DNA of 64,000 nucleotides from Solirubrobacter ginsenosidimutans (GCF_027587205.1 NZ_JAPDOD010000030.1:1-64000), one strand, 5' to 3'. Counted from the first letter of the stretch, positions 14,862 through 24,796 are shown. The notes: a model not told the origin generated them from the sequence alone. Made by a program: numbers and translations.

Positions 14862-17625
14862 TGAAGTGCGAGGCGACCTCCATCCGCCGGTCGGCCTCGG
14901 CGAACCGGCCGAGCGCGTCGAGCGCGAAGACCTCGACCGGCGCGTCGTCGCCGCCCAGGAACGCGCCCAACCGCGCCTTCGCCCCGGATACCCCCTCGGC
15001 GGCGTCCAGTGCCGCCAGCAGGCAGTCGCCTAGCGCCTGCTGCTCGCCGCCGCCGGCGTCGCGATGGAAGGCGGCCGCCGCCTCCAGGGCCGTTCGCGCC
15101 TCGGCCGTCCGTCCGAGACCGCGCAGGATGCGGCCGAGGTGGACGCGGCCGAGCGCGGCGAGACGCACGTCGCCCGTGGCCAGTGCCTTGGCGATCCCGA
15201 GCTCGAGCGTCGCCGCTCCGGCGGCATCGTCGCCGGCCTGGGCCTGAGCACGCCCCAGGCTGGTGAGCTGGTAGGCCTCGGTCTGCAGGAACCCCAGCCG
15301 GCCCGAGATCTCGGCGGCGCGGCCGATGTGGTGGACGGCGTCGTCGAAGCGGCGCTCGACGCGGGCGAGCTCACCGCGCATGGCGTCGCGGCGCACGTGC
15401 AGCCAGGGATCGTCCACCCGGTCGACCCAGTGCTCGACCTCGTCGCGGGCGTCGCGGGCGCGCTCGACGTCGCCCGCCGAGATGGCGGCACGCGCCGCGA
15501 AGAGCGCGTTGGCCGCCTGGTCCCAGGGGTCGTCGGCCAGCGCACGCGCCCGCGCGGTGAGCGCGAGTGCGTGCTCCCACTCGCCGTGATGCGAGACGAC
15601 GTAGGCGAGGTAGTAGGCGCAACGAGGGTCGCCGGGGGCGAGAGCGGCGGCGTCGGCCACGTGCCGGCGCGCCGGTTCCAAGTCGCCGGAGGAGGCTTCG
15701 ATCCAGGCGGCCAGCAGCAGCGCGGTGGCGCGGTCCTCCGCCGGGGCGCCGTCGCCCGCGGCGGCCAGCGCGCCGAGCAGCCGCTGGGCGCCGCGCGCGT
15801 CGCCGAGCACGATCCAGGCCCAGCCGAAGCCGTTGGCGATCACCAGCCCGCGCCGCGGGTCGTGCTCCGCACACCAGGCGAGCGCCGCGTCGAGGTTGGC
15901 GCGCTCGGCCCGCGCGAACGCCAGGTGCTGCGCCTGCCGCGCACTCCGCACCCCCTCGGTGGACCCCGCCGCGCGCGCCGCGTACCACGCGGCGTGCGCG
16001 TCGTGGCCGCGGCCGCTCAATCCCGCTGCGTCGAGCGCGTCGAGCGCGAAGGCCCGGATGCTGTCGAGCAGCCGGTAGCGCGGCGGCTCGTCGACGATCA
16101 CGAGTGAGCGGCTCGCGAGCCGCGCGACGACGTCGATCGCCGCCGTCGCCGGCACGTCGAGCGCGCCGAGCACCGACTCGGCGGCGGGCAGCGACGCGCC
16201 GCCGGCGAATGTCGCGAGCGCCCACAGGCCGCGCTGGTCGTCCGGGAACAGGAGGTCGTAGCTCCAGCCGATCGTGGCCTTCAGCGCCCGGCGCCGCTCC
16301 GGCTTGTGACTGGCCGGGTCGGTCAGCACGGTGAAGCGGTCGTCGAGGCGGCGCGCGATGTCCGCGACCGGCAGCGTGCGCGTGCGCGCGGCGGCGAGCT
16401 CGATGGCCAGCGGCAGCCCGTCGAGCGACCGGCACAACGCGGACACCTCGTCCGGCGCCCCCGGGCGCGGGGCACGCTGGGTGAAGAGCGCGACGGCGTC
16501 CTCGAGCGCGAGCGGCGCGAGCTCGAGGACGATCTCGCCGTCGAGCTCGAGCGGCACCTGGCTGGTGCAGAGGATGCGCAGGCTCCAAGCCGCGTCGAGC
16601 ATGTCCCGGACCAGCGCCGCGGCGTGCTCGACGACGTGCTCGCAGTTGTCGAGGATCACGACCGCGGAAGCGGAGCGCAGGCGCTCGAGCAGCGCCGGCT
16701 CGCCGCCGGTCACCCCCAGTGCCGCGAGCACGGCGTCGAAGACGTCGTCGGCGGTCCGCGCGGCCTCGAGGCGGACCAGCCACGCCGTGTCGTCGAGTGC
16801 CTGCCCCGCGGCGATCGCGAGCGCGGTCTTGCCGACCCCGCCCGGCCCGACCAGCTCGACGAGCCGGTGCTGTCCGAGCAGCGCGACGACGGCTTGCAAC
16901 TCGGCCTCACGGCCGACGAGCGACGCCGTCAGCGACGGGAGGTTCCCGCGCCCGGCGCGCAGCCGGGCGTCCTGGAGCAGGACCCGCCGCTCGAGCTCCT
17001 TCAGCTGCGGACCGGGCTCCAGGCCGAGGTCGTCGTGCAGCCGGGAGCGGGCGCGCTGATAGGCCGCGAGCGCATCGGCCTGCCGGCGCGCGCGGTAGAG
17101 CGCCGTGATCAGCAACTCCCAAAGGCCTTCGTGGTACGGGAAGGCGGCCACCGCCTCCTCGAGCTCGACGATCACGTCCTCGCCCAGCCGGAGCCGGGTC
17201 GCGAAGCGCCGTTCGACGGCCTTCACCCGCGTCTCTTCGAGCTGGGTGCGGTGGGCGGCCGCCCAGTCGCCGGCCGCGGGGATCAGCTCGCCGCGCACGC
17301 GCTCCAGCGGCGCGTCCTCCTCGTCGCGCAGGGCGCGCAGCGCGTCGACGGCCTCCGGTGCGACGGCCAGCCGGTACCCCGCCTCGCCGCTCTCGATGAC
17401 ATCGGGCAGCGCGGACCGCAGCCTCGCCACCTTCTGCTGCAGCGTGTTGCGGGTGGTCGGCGCGCCGGCCCACAGGTCGTCGATCAGCCGGTGCGCCGGG
17501 ATGAACGTCCCCGCCTCGAGCGCGAGGCGTACGAGCAACTCGGCCGTCTTGCCGCCGGGCACCGCGACCGGCTCGCCATCGCGGCGGACCTCGAGCGGGC
17601 CGAGCAGCGAGATGTCGTAGCGCAC
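14824..17625 (-). CDS. BTAD/AfsR-like transcriptional regulator with NB-ARC-type ATPase (933 aa)
   Basis: An N-terminal winged helix (MRYDISLLGPLEVRRDG..., 1-85) and a BTAD domain (about 90-240) precede an NTPase with Walker A GPGGVGKT near residue 258 and VVILDNCEHVVEHAA as the Walker B/sensor block. The block LCRSLDGLPLAIELAAAR is the STAND-class signature. The C-terminal 450 residues are helical, TPR-like. This is the AfsR/SARP-ATPase layout without a LuxR domain. Target genes are unknown. The divergent three-gene operon with an exporter starts 47 bp away and is the best candidate. Confidence 0.88.
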   Translation of the reverse strand: MRYDISLLGPLEVRRDGEPVAVPGGKTAELLVRLALEAGTFIPAHRLIDDLWAGAPTTRNTLQQKVARLRSALPDVIESGEAGYRLAVAPEAVDALRALRDEEDAPLERVRGELIPAAGDWAAAHRTQLEETRVKAVERRFATRLRLGEDVIVELEEAVAAFPYHEGLWELLITALYRARRQADALAAYQRARSRLHDDLGLEPGPQLKELERRVLLQDARLRAGRGNLPSLTASLVGREAELQAVVALLGQHRLVELVGPGGVGKTALAIAAGQALDDTAWLVRLEAARTADDVFDAVLAALGVTGGEPALLERLRSASAVVILDNCEHVVEHAAALVRDMLDAAWSLRILCTSQVPLELDGEIVLELAPLALEDAVALFTQRAPRPGAPDEVSALCRSLDGLPLAIELAAARTRTLPVADIARRLDDRFTVLTDPASHKPERRRALKATIGWSYDLLFPDDQRGLWALATFAGGASLPAAESVLGALDVPATAAIDVVARLASRSLVIVDEPPRYRLLDSIRAFALDALDAAGLSGRGHDAHAAWYAARAAGSTEGVRSARQAQHLAFARAERANLDAALAWCAEHDPRRGLVIANGFGWAWIVLGDARGAQRLLGALAAAGDGAPAEDRATALLLAAWIEASSGDLEPARRHVADAAALAPGDPRCAYYLAYVVSHHGEWEHALALTARARALADDPWDQAANALFAARAAISAGDVERARDARDEVEHWVDRVDDPWLHVRRDAMRGELARVERRFDDAVHHIGRAAEISGRLGFLQTEAYQLTSLGRAQAQAGDDAAGAATLELGIAKALATGDVRLAALGRVHLGRILRGLGRTAEARTALEAAAAFHRDAGGGEQQALGDCLLAALDAAEGVSGAKARLGAFLGGDDAPVEVFALDALGRFAEADRRMEVASHFISERDRVDRRAG

Positions 17626-17672
17626 CGCGCGAGTGTAAGAGCGCTGTCAGCGGCGCTCTAGACGCTGCGTGA

Positions 17673-17984
17673 ATGGACCATCTGCTCAGCCGGCTCGTCG
17701 TCGGCGACGACGCGGCGGTGGCGGCGATCCTGCGGGCGTCGCGCAGCAGCGACGACCCGCTCGTCCTCGTCGCGGCGGCGCTGTTCGCCCCCGACGCCGA
17801 CGCGCTCCTGGCCCGCGCCGAGGGCGTCGCGGCGACGACGCGCGACCGCCAGCTCGTGGCCATCGCCGCCGCGCACCGGCGCGGCGAGCGCGACCTCGTC
17901 GACGCCCTTGCGCGGGATCACCTCATCGACCACCCCGACAACGTCCTCGTGGCGTACATCGCCTCGAGAAAGGAGGGGGCATGA
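17673..17984 (+). CDS. Hypothetical protein (103 aa), TPR-repeat-like
   Basis: An Ala/Asp-rich helical protein starting MDHLLSRLVVGDDAAVAAIL. Paired helices (DPLVLVAAALF...DRQLVAIAAAHRRGERDLVDALARDHLIDHPDN) look like one or two TPR-type repeats. I do not recognise a named family. It is the first gene of an operon: its stop overlaps the ATG of the next gene, preceded by the strong ribosome site AAAGGAGG. Confidence 0.6.
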   Translation: MDHLLSRLVVGDDAAVAAILRASRSSDDPLVLVAAALFAPDADALLARAEGVAATTRDRQLVAIAAAHRRGERDLVDALARDHLIDHPDNVLVAYIASRKEGA

Positions 17985-18631
17985 GCCCCAAAGTGACCGG
18001 ATCGCTCCTGATCGCCGCCGCCGTGCTGGCCAACCTGGCCTTCACCGCACTCGGCTCGCTCTTCAACTACCCGGACGTGCTCGACGAGCCCGCCGGCGAA
18101 GTCCTGCGGTCATTCCGCGCGCACGAGGGCGCCGTGAGCGCCTGGTTCTCGGTCCTCGCGCTGTCCGCCGCGCTGTTCGCCCCGATCGCGATCGGCGTGC
18201 GGCGGCTGTCGGCCGCGCCCGCGATGCGCATCGCCGTCTGGGTCGGGATCGCCGCCGCGGTCGTGCAGGTCATCGGCCTGCTGCGGTGGCCGATCCTCGT
18301 CCCCGGCTACGCCGCCGACGGGAACGCCGACGCGTTCCGGACCGCGAGTGACATCCTCGGGACCGCGATCGGGGAGACGCTCGGCTATGCGCTCACCGCC
18401 GCGTGGACGCTGCTGGTGCTCCGCGCGCTCGGGCGGGCCTTCGCCGGGACCTGGTTCGTCGCGCTGGGCACCGTCGCCGCCGGGCTCGTCGCCGTCGGCG
18501 TCATCTCCCCGCTGGACCTTCCGGTCGTCGACGATGCGAACTTCATCGGCTACGTGCTCTGGAGCCTGTGGCTGATCGCCTTCGGCGTGGTCCTGCTGGT
18601 GCGCGGACGGCGGGCGGTGGCGGCGCCATGA
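17981..18631 (+). CDS. DUF4386-like integral membrane protein
   Basis: 216 aa with about six hydrophobic segments (TGSLLIAAAVLANLAFTALG, VLALSAALFAPIAIGV, IAVWVGIAAAVVQVIGLL, GYALTAAWTLLVLRAL and others). It resembles DUF4386 membrane proteins; assignment is from memory of the segment pattern. The function is unknown. It overlaps the genes on both sides by 4 nt (ATGA), so it is coupled to the 103-aa protein and the MFS exporter. Confidence 0.65.
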   Translation: MSPKVTGSLLIAAAVLANLAFTALGSLFNYPDVLDEPAGEVLRSFRAHEGAVSAWFSVLALSAALFAPIAIGVRRLSAAPAMRIAVWVGIAAAVVQVIGLLRWPILVPGYAADGNADAFRTASDILGTAIGETLGYALTAAWTLLVLRALGRAFAGTWFVALGTVAAGLVAVGVISPLDLPVVDDANFIGYVLWSLWLIAFGVVLLVRGRRAVAAP

Positions 18632-20112
18632 GCCGCTGGGTCGCGCTCGGCGTGCTGTGCGTCAGCCTGCTCGCCATCGTCATCGACAACACGATCGTCA
18701 ACGTCGCGCTGCCGACGCTGGCGCGCGAGCTCGACGCGGACCTGAGCGAGCTGCAGTGGGTCGTCGACGCCTACACGCTCGCGTTCGCGGGCCTGTTGCT
18801 GCTGGCCGGGACGCTCGGCGACCGGTTCGGCCGGCGCCGCACGCTGCTCGCCGGGCTGGCCGTCTTCGGCGCCTCGTCGGCCGCCGCCGCCTTCGCCGGC
18901 GGCGTCGACGCCCTGATCGCCGGCCGGGCGGTCATGGGCGCCGGGGCCGCGTTCATCATGCCCGCGACGCTCTCGCTGCTGATCACGGTGTTCACGGACG
19001 CGCGCGAGCGGGCGCTGGCGGTCGGCCTCTGGGCGGCGACGGCGGGCCTCGGCGTCGCCATCGGGCCGGTGGCCGGCGGCTGGCTGCTCGAGCACTTCGC
19101 GTGGGGGTCGATCTTCCTGGTCAACGTGCCGTTGTGCGTGATCGCGATCGTCGTCGGCCTTCGGGTCGTGCCCGAGTCCCGCGATCCGGCGGCGCCGCGC
19201 ATCGACTGGCTCGGCGCGGCGCTCTCGGGCGTCGGGCTGGTCGCGCTCGTGTGGGCGATCATCGAGGCCCCGGGGAAGGGCTGGACCTCCGGCCCGGTGC
19301 TCGCCGCGGGCGCGCTCGCCGCGATCGTCCTGACCGCCTTCGTGGTCCAGCAGCGGCGTGCGGCCGCGCCGCTGCTCGACCTGCGCCTGTTCCGCGACCC
19401 ACGCTTCACCGCGGCGAGCGGGACGATCACGATCCTCTTCTTCGCGCTGTTCGGGTTCCTGTTCCTCTCGACCCAGTACCTGCAGTTCGTGCTCGGGTTC
19501 TCCCCGACAGCGGCGGGCGTGCGCCTGCTCCCCTACGCCGGGGCGATGATCGTCTTCGCGATCCTGTCGGCCAAGCTCGTCGCGGCGTTCGGGACCAAGC
19601 GGGTCGTCACGACCGGCTTGGCGCTGTTCGCGACCGGCCTGGCGGTCGGCGCGACGATCGCGTCCGACGGTGGCTACGCACGGCTCGCCCTCGCCTTCGT
19701 GCTGATGGGCGCGGGGATGGGCCTGGCGGGCGCGCCGGCGACCGAGGCGATCATGACGTCGCTCCCGCCCGAGCGGGCGAACATCGGCTCGGCCGTCAAC
19801 GACACGAGCCGCGAGCTCGGCGGCGCGCTGGGCGTCGCCGTCGTCGGCAGCATCATGTCGTCGCTGTACTCGGGCGCGCTGCCCGCCGGAGCGCCCGCCG
19901 CCGCACGCGACTCGCTCGGCGCCGCCGTGGCAAGCGGCCCGGCCGTCGCCGAGGCGGCGCGCGAGGCGTTCGTGGACGCGCTGTCGACGGCGTCGATCGT
20001 CGTCGCGGCGGCCGTCGCGCTGGGCGCGCTGCTCGCCTGGCGGTACCTCCCGGCTCATCGCCGACCTCACCCCAGCGGCAGTGTCCAGACGTCCGCGATC
20101 GACGGGTCGTAG
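18628..20112 (+). CDS. MFS transporter, DHA2 (drug:H+ antiporter, 14-TM) family
   Basis: 494 aa. It has the DHA2 features DNTIVNVALPTLARELDA in TM1, GDRFGRRR in the loop 2-3 motif A, and the late motif GSAVNDTSRELGGALGVAVVGS. Fourteen hydrophobic segments can be counted. Relatives export drugs or self-made toxic metabolites using the proton gradient. It is the last gene of the 17673-20112 operon, divergent from the 933-aa regulator. It overlaps the convergent rhamnosidase tail by 46 nt. Confidence 0.88.
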   Translation: MSRWVALGVLCVSLLAIVIDNTIVNVALPTLARELDADLSELQWVVDAYTLAFAGLLLLAGTLGDRFGRRRTLLAGLAVFGASSAAAAFAGGVDALIAGRAVMGAGAAFIMPATLSLLITVFTDARERALAVGLWAATAGLGVAIGPVAGGWLLEHFAWGSIFLVNVPLCVIAIVVGLRVVPESRDPAAPRIDWLGAALSGVGLVALVWAIIEAPGKGWTSGPVLAAGALAAIVLTAFVVQQRRAAAPLLDLRLFRDPRFTAASGTITILFFALFGFLFLSTQYLQFVLGFSPTAAGVRLLPYAGAMIVFAILSAKLVAAFGTKRVVTTGLALFATGLAVGATIASDGGYARLALAFVLMGAGMGLAGAPATEAIMTSLPPERANIGSAVNDTSRELGGALGVAVVGSIMSSLYSGALPAGAPAAARDSLGAAVASGPAVAEAAREAFVDALSTASIVVAAAVALGALLAWRYLPAHRRPHPSGSVQTSAIDGS

Positions 20113-23100
20113 AACGCGGGGTCGTCCTGGTTCTCGAACCGGATGCGCACGCGGTCGTCCGTGGCCCGCGCCGCCGGGACGACGAACTCGTAGGTCTCCG
20201 TGCCGCCGCTGCCGCGGGAGAACGTGCGCAGCAGCACCTCCTGACCGTCGACATAGACCTTGTAGCGCTTGGTCTGGGCGCGGTCGTAGGTCTCGACGAC
20301 CCGCAGCACGAACGCGCTGTCCTTCACCACGCTCACGTCGAACTCGAACCACGAGAACGGCGTCAGGTGCCCCGCGTAGCGGCGGGTGAGGCCCGCCTCG
20401 GTGTTGGTGCCCGACGATGCAGCGGCGGTCAGGCCATGCACCTGCTCGGAGGCGCTATTGCCGAGGTCGACGCGGTCGTAGGGGTTGGCCGGCAGCGGGC
20501 CGATCTCGACCCGCAACGCCGCGGACCCGCCGGCGAGCACCGCTCCCCCGCCGCCCGTGACCGTGACCGTGACCGTCACGTCCTGAATGGACTGGTCGGC
20601 GTTGCGCGGGACGACCACGGTGGCGGTCACGTCGAGCTCGCCGCCCGCCGGGATGGTGACCGGCTGGGCCGCCGGCGCCTCCCAGCCGCTCGGGACGCCG
20701 ATGCGCGCCTCACCGGTCGCCGCGCTGCGCCCGGCGTTTCGCAGCGTCGCGATGACCGTGACGGTCTGCCCCGGCCGGGCCGGCGACGGCGTCACCCGCA
20801 CGTCCGCGACCGTGATCGCCGAGACGATCTCGACGGTCAGCGGCGCCTCGACGGCGACCTCGACGCGCTCGAACTCGTACCGGACCCGCGCGTGGGCGTC
20901 GACCGTGCCCGGTGGTTGCGCCTCCGGGACGCTGAGCGTGAACCGCCCGACCCCGGTCGCCCGCGTCCGCAGCGTGTTCGCGACCCGCGCCTCGGCGGGG
21001 TTCACCCGCCACGCGGCGCCGAGCCCCGTCAGCGTCGCCCGCACGTCGTCGAGGGTCGCTCGCGCCCCGTTGGCGATGGTGACGCGCGCGGTCGCGGGGT
21101 CTCCCGGCCGCGCCGGGGAGGGATCGATCGCCGCCTCCAGGCGCAGCTCGAGGTAGTCGGAGATCGCCGCGCCGAGCGCCTCGCGCACCGCGGCGGACCC
21201 CGCGGAGAGCGCGGGCCGCGGCGTGTGGCGCAGGTCGGCGTCGAACTCGTCGAGCGCGCGCACGGCCCGCGCGAGCGCTTGCGCGGCGTCGGTGATGTCG
21301 CCCGAGCGCAGGCGCTTGAGCGCCTTCAGGCCGCGATCGGATGCCTCGTCGAGCGAGTCCAACAGCTCGCGCGCGTCCTTCGGGCGCAGGTCGGTGGTGC
21401 GCACCGCCGCGGCCAAGGCGTCGATGCGCTCGAGCGCGCGGCCCGCCAGCGCCATCCGCTCGTCGGCGACGAACGTGTAACGGCCGGAGCCGACGGTCAC
21501 GAGCACGGTGTCGCCACCGTCGCGGACCGCGTGCACGCCGTCCGCCTCGCCCACGGGGTCGCCGCCTTCGGTGACGGCGTACGGGTTCTCGGCCGGCACG
21601 TGCACGGTCGCGGTCGCCCCCACCGGCACGTCGACGCGCAGCTCCAGCGTCCGGCCGCGGTTGCGCCAGTCGCTCGTCACCGGCCCATACGGCGTCTGCG
21701 TCGTCGCGCGCGCCCACTCAAGCTCGCCCGTGACCGCCGGGGCGATCGTGAGCTCGCGGTAGCCCGCCGTCTGCGAGGCCTGGATGCCCGCCACGTGGTG
21801 GAAGTACCAGTCGTCGACGGTGCCGAGGAAGTAGTGGCCGCGCGAGCGCGCCTCGAGCGCCCAGTGCTCCCACATCGACGTCGCGCCGTTTTCGAGCATG
21901 TAGCCCCAGCTCGGGTACGCCGTCTGGGTCGCGAGCCGCTGCGCGAGGTCCGCGTGGCCGTGTTCGGTGAGCACGGGCAGCAGGTATTTCGTGCCGAGCA
22001 CGCCGGTGTTGAGCGTGTCGCCGCGGCCGTGGACGTCGGCGGCGATGCTGTCGACGACCCGCTGCTCGATCTCGGCGTCGGGCGCCAGCCCGAAGGCCAC
22101 GGCCAGCACGTTGTGCGTCTGCCGGTAGCCGCGGTCACCGGACCCGCGGTAGAAGCCCTGCGCGCGGTCCAGGAAGCGCTCGTTGAACGCGGTCTTGACC
22201 GTCGCCGCGCGGGCGCCGAGTTGCGCCGCGTCGGCCGTGCGGCCCAGCAGCCTGGCGCTGCGCTCGACGCTGCGCAGCATCGTGTACAGGTAGGCCGTGG
22301 CCGAGACGCGCAGGTCCTCGGGCGCGTTGCCGCCCGCCGGGCTCGCCTCCGGGCTGACCCAGTCGCCGAGGCGCGCGTTATTGACGATCCCGCCCGCGCT
22401 CGTGTCGAACTCCAGGTCGACATAGCGCTTCATCCCGTCATAGAGCTCGGTCCGCACGCGGCGGTCGCCGCCGTACTGGTCCAGCCATTCGGGGATCAGC
22501 ACGTAGGCCGAGTGCCACGGCGGCGCGATGCCCCACACGCCCCAGTCGCCGGAGCTCGGCGCGATCACCAGCGGCCGGCCGTTGGGCTCACGGGTCTCGT
22601 GCACGTCGCGCATCCACTTCGCGAACAGCTCGTGGGCGTCGAAGTTGAGCATGAACATCTCCGCCCCGAGCGCGGCGTCGCCGGTCCAGCCGTTCTTCTC
22701 GAACATCGGCGTGTCGGTGGGGATGCCGTGCAGGTTGTTGAGCAGCGTGTCGACGACCGCGCGGTGCGTGCGGTTCATCAGGTCGCTCGCGCTCTCGAAC
22801 GTGCCCGTCGTCGGCACGTCCGTATGGACGGCCTGCGCGGTGAACGCGCTCAGCGGCGGCGGCGCGTCGCCGGGCCAGCCCGTGACCTCGATGTACTGGA
22901 AGCCCTTGTAGGAGAACCGCGCGTGCCAGCGCTCCGCCGCGCCGGTCCCGGCGAGGATGAAGCGGTCCGTCTGGAACCCGGACTGAAAGCCGCCGTTGTT
23001 GGAGAAGTCCGGCCGCCCGTTGGCGAGCAGCTTCTCGCCGTACTGGGCGCGGATGGTCGTGCCCGCCGGCCCGCTCGCCGCGAGCTCGACCCAGCCCGCG

Positions 23101-24692
23101 AGCACGCGCGGGAACTTGACGACGTAGACGTCCGGCGCGGGCTCGGTGATCGCGACCGCCGGCAGTGACTCCGTGACGCGGATCGGCTGCTGGCGTTGGT
23201 TGACGAGCACGCCCTTGGGCCCGGCGACCTCGCTGGCCGGTGCCCACGCGCGGTCGTCGAAGCCGGTCCGGTCGAAGCCGTCGACGGCCAGGCGCGCGTC
23301 GTAGGTCTCGCCCCCGTAGAGGTCGTCGAACACGGTCGGCCCGTCGGCGATCCGCCAGCCGTCGTCGGTGACCACATCCTGCACGCGGCCGTCCTCGTAC
23401 TCGATCCGCAGCCGCGCGCGCACGACCGGCTCGTCGTGCCACGGCGGAGACTCCCAGCGCCACACGTTGCCGCCCGTCATCCCGTAGAAGCCGCGGCCGA
23501 GCTGGATGCCCAGCGCGTTGGCGCCGGGCCTGAGCCGGTCGGTGAGGTCGGCGGTCGTGTACTGGACCGTGTCGTCGTAGTCGGTGAAGCCCGGCGAGAG
23601 CACGTCCTTGCTCGCCGGCGCGCCGTTGAGCGAGAAGTCCGCGTAGCCGCCGGCGGCGTAGAACAGCGTCGCGTTGCGCACGCGCCCGCCGACCGTGAAC
23701 TCGCGCCGCAGCAGGGGCGCGGGGCGGGCCTCGTCGCGCGGAGCGCGCACGTTGCGACCCCAGGGCCCGCTGCCGTAGGCCGCCTGCACGAACGCGGTGC
23801 CCCAGCTCGTGTCGTCGAAGTCAGGTCCGAAAAAGTCCTCCGGGAACGTCTTGGCCGCCTTCCAGGCCGCGCCGGTCGCGACCGTCTCCTCCGAGCCGTC
23901 CGTGTAGCGGACGCGGAGGTTGGCGATCAGCCCGGCCGGGGAGCCGGGCCCGTTCGTCGTGCGCACCGCGATGACGTTGCGGGCCCGGTCCAGCGCCGTC
24001 TCGAAGCGGCGCGACTGCTGCCACTCGTTCTCCGCGCCGGCCGTGCTGCCGAGCAGGCGCCCGTTGACCCAGAGCCGGTAGGAGTCGTCGGCGGTGATGA
24101 CGATCTCCGCGCTCGCGGCGGTCTTGCCCGCGGGCGCGGTGAGCGTGTGCCGGAACGCGCGCGGCTCAGCCGGGGCGACCGGGGTGGTCGCCTCCGGCGT
24201 CCAGATCCACGAGGCGCCGTCGACGGTGAGCTGCGCACCGCCGCGCGGCCGGCGCGCGTTGCCGATCCAGGCGCTGCCGGCCCAGTCCGCCTCGGCATAG
24301 AGACCGGTGCGGAAGCGCGACTGCGCGGAGCCGTCACCGCGGTTGGTCTGGACGTCGACGCGCCACTCGTAGCGGGTCGCCGCGGCGAGCCGCGGGCCGG
24401 TGTACTCGACGTCCACCGACTCGCGCGTGCGGACGAGGCCGCTGTCCCACACGGTCTTTCCGGCGGTGCTGACGCGCAGGCGATACGCCCGCTGCTCGAC
24501 GTCGCGCTCCCGGGACTCGTTCACCCACGAGAAGCGTGGGCGGTCGAGATCGATCCCGACCGGTTCGACCTTGCGCTCGACGCGGAGGTCGTCCACCCCG
24601 ACGCGCTCATCCGCGCGTGCGGACGCCGCGCTCGACAGCGTCGTCGCGACAACGGCGACGACCAACAGCAACCGTCGGATGGTTCCCGACAT
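20067..24692 (-). CDS. Secreted GH78 alpha-L-rhamnosidase with long C-terminal beta-domain tail (1541 aa)
   Basis: Start ATG 24690-24692 with GGGGGAGAG upstream, giving a Sec signal peptide (about 1-27, SSAASARA). Next come a Fn3-like domain, rhamnosidase beta domains, and the GH78 (alpha/alpha)6 barrel. The acid/base motif appears as FEKNGWTGDAA near residue 668 (usually DERxGWTGDA, with Glu kept), and a second conserved Glu lies in SMWEHW. After about residue 1060 come a helical spacer, two CARDB/NEW3-like domains (both starting DPSPARPG / TPSPARPG) and a terminal beta-sandwich. Typical GH78 proteins are 900-1100 aa. It releases terminal rhamnose from plant or microbial polymers outside the cell. 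Three ACCAGT/ACCGGT hexamers lie upstream. Confidence 0.9.
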   Translation of the reverse strand: MSGTIRRLLLVVAVVATTLSSAASARADERVGVDDLRVERKVEPVGIDLDRPRFSWVNESRERDVEQRAYRLRVSTAGKTVWDSGLVRTRESVDVEYTGPRLAAATRYEWRVDVQTNRGDGSAQSRFRTGLYAEADWAGSAWIGNARRPRGGAQLTVDGASWIWTPEATTPVAPAEPRAFRHTLTAPAGKTAASAEIVITADDSYRLWVNGRLLGSTAGAENEWQQSRRFETALDRARNVIAVRTTNGPGSPAGLIANLRVRYTDGSEETVATGAAWKAAKTFPEDFFGPDFDDTSWGTAFVQAAYGSGPWGRNVRAPRDEARPAPLLRREFTVGGRVRNATLFYAAGGYADFSLNGAPASKDVLSPGFTDYDDTVQYTTADLTDRLRPGANALGIQLGRGFYGMTGGNVWRWESPPWHDEPVVRARLRIEYEDGRVQDVVTDDGWRIADGPTVFDDLYGGETYDARLAVDGFDRTGFDDRAWAPASEVAGPKGVLVNQRQQPIRVTESLPAVAITEPAPDVYVVKFPRVLAGWVELAASGPAGTTIRAQYGEKLLANGRPDFSNNGGFQSGFQTDRFILAGTGAAERWHARFSYKGFQYIEVTGWPGDAPPPLSAFTAQAVHTDVPTTGTFESASDLMNRTHRAVVDTLLNNLHGIPTDTPMFEKNGWTGDAALGAEMFMLNFDAHELFAKWMRDVHETREPNGRPLVIAPSSGDWGVWGIAPPWHSAYVLIPEWLDQYGGDRRVRTELYDGMKRYVDLEFDTSAGGIVNNARLGDWVSPEASPAGGNAPEDLRVSATAYLYTMLRSVERSARLLGRTADAAQLGARAATVKTAFNERFLDRAQGFYRGSGDRGYRQTHNVLAVAFGLAPDAEIEQRVVDSIAADVHGRGDTLNTGVLGTKYLLPVLTEHGHADLAQRLATQTAYPSWGYMLENGATSMWEHWALEARSRGHYFLGTVDDWYFHHVAGIQASQTAGYRELTIAPAVTGELEWARATTQTPYGPVTSDWRNRGRTLELRVDVPVGATATVHVPAENPYAVTEGGDPVGEADGVHAVRDGGDTVLVTVGSGRYTFVADERMALAGRALERIDALAAAVRTTDLRPKDARELLDSLDEASDRGLKALKRLRSGDITDAAQALARAVRALDEFDADLRHTPRPALSAGSAAVREALGAAISDYLELRLEAAIDPSPARPGDPATARVTIANGARATLDDVRATLTGLGAAWRVNPAEARVANTLRTRATGVGRFTLSVPEAQPPGTVDAHARVRYEFERVEVAVEAPLTVEIVSAITVADVRVTPSPARPGQTVTVIATLRNAGRSAATGEARIGVPSGWEAPAAQPVTIPAGGELDVTATVVVPRNADQSIQDVTVTVTVTGGGGAVLAGGSAALRVEIGPLPANPYDRVDLGNSASEQVHGLTAAASSGTNTEAGLTRRYAGHLTPFSWFEFDVSVVKDSAFVLRVVETYDRAQTKRYKVYVDGQEVLLRTFSRGSGGTETYEFVVPAARATDDRVRIRFENQDDPAFYDPSIADVWTLPLG

Positions 24693-24734
24693 GTGCACTC
24701 TCTCCCCCTGCGACCGCCACATTCACCACAAACG

Positions 24735-24760
24735 ACCAGTACCGGTCACAAGGTACCAGT
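24735..24760. promoter_or_regulatory. Repeated ACCAGT/ACCGGT hexamers upstream of the rhamnosidase gene
   Basis: ACCAGT (24735), ACCGGT (24741) and ACCAGT (24755) cluster within 26 bp, 43-68 nt before the rhamnosidase start codon. A regulator site is plausible but no factor can be named. Confidence 0.25.
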
Positions 24761-24796
24761 CCTCTCATCGGCGCGTAGCCCCGCGCTCACGCGACC

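Noticed and set aside
18657..23168. A 1503-codon open frame on the plus strand across the MFS and rhamnosidase genes
   Set aside because: It is antisense to the rhamnosidase and out of frame with the MFS gene, and is very rich in Arg, His and Gly, which is the signature of GC-rich shadow frames. The overlapped genes have full motif sets.
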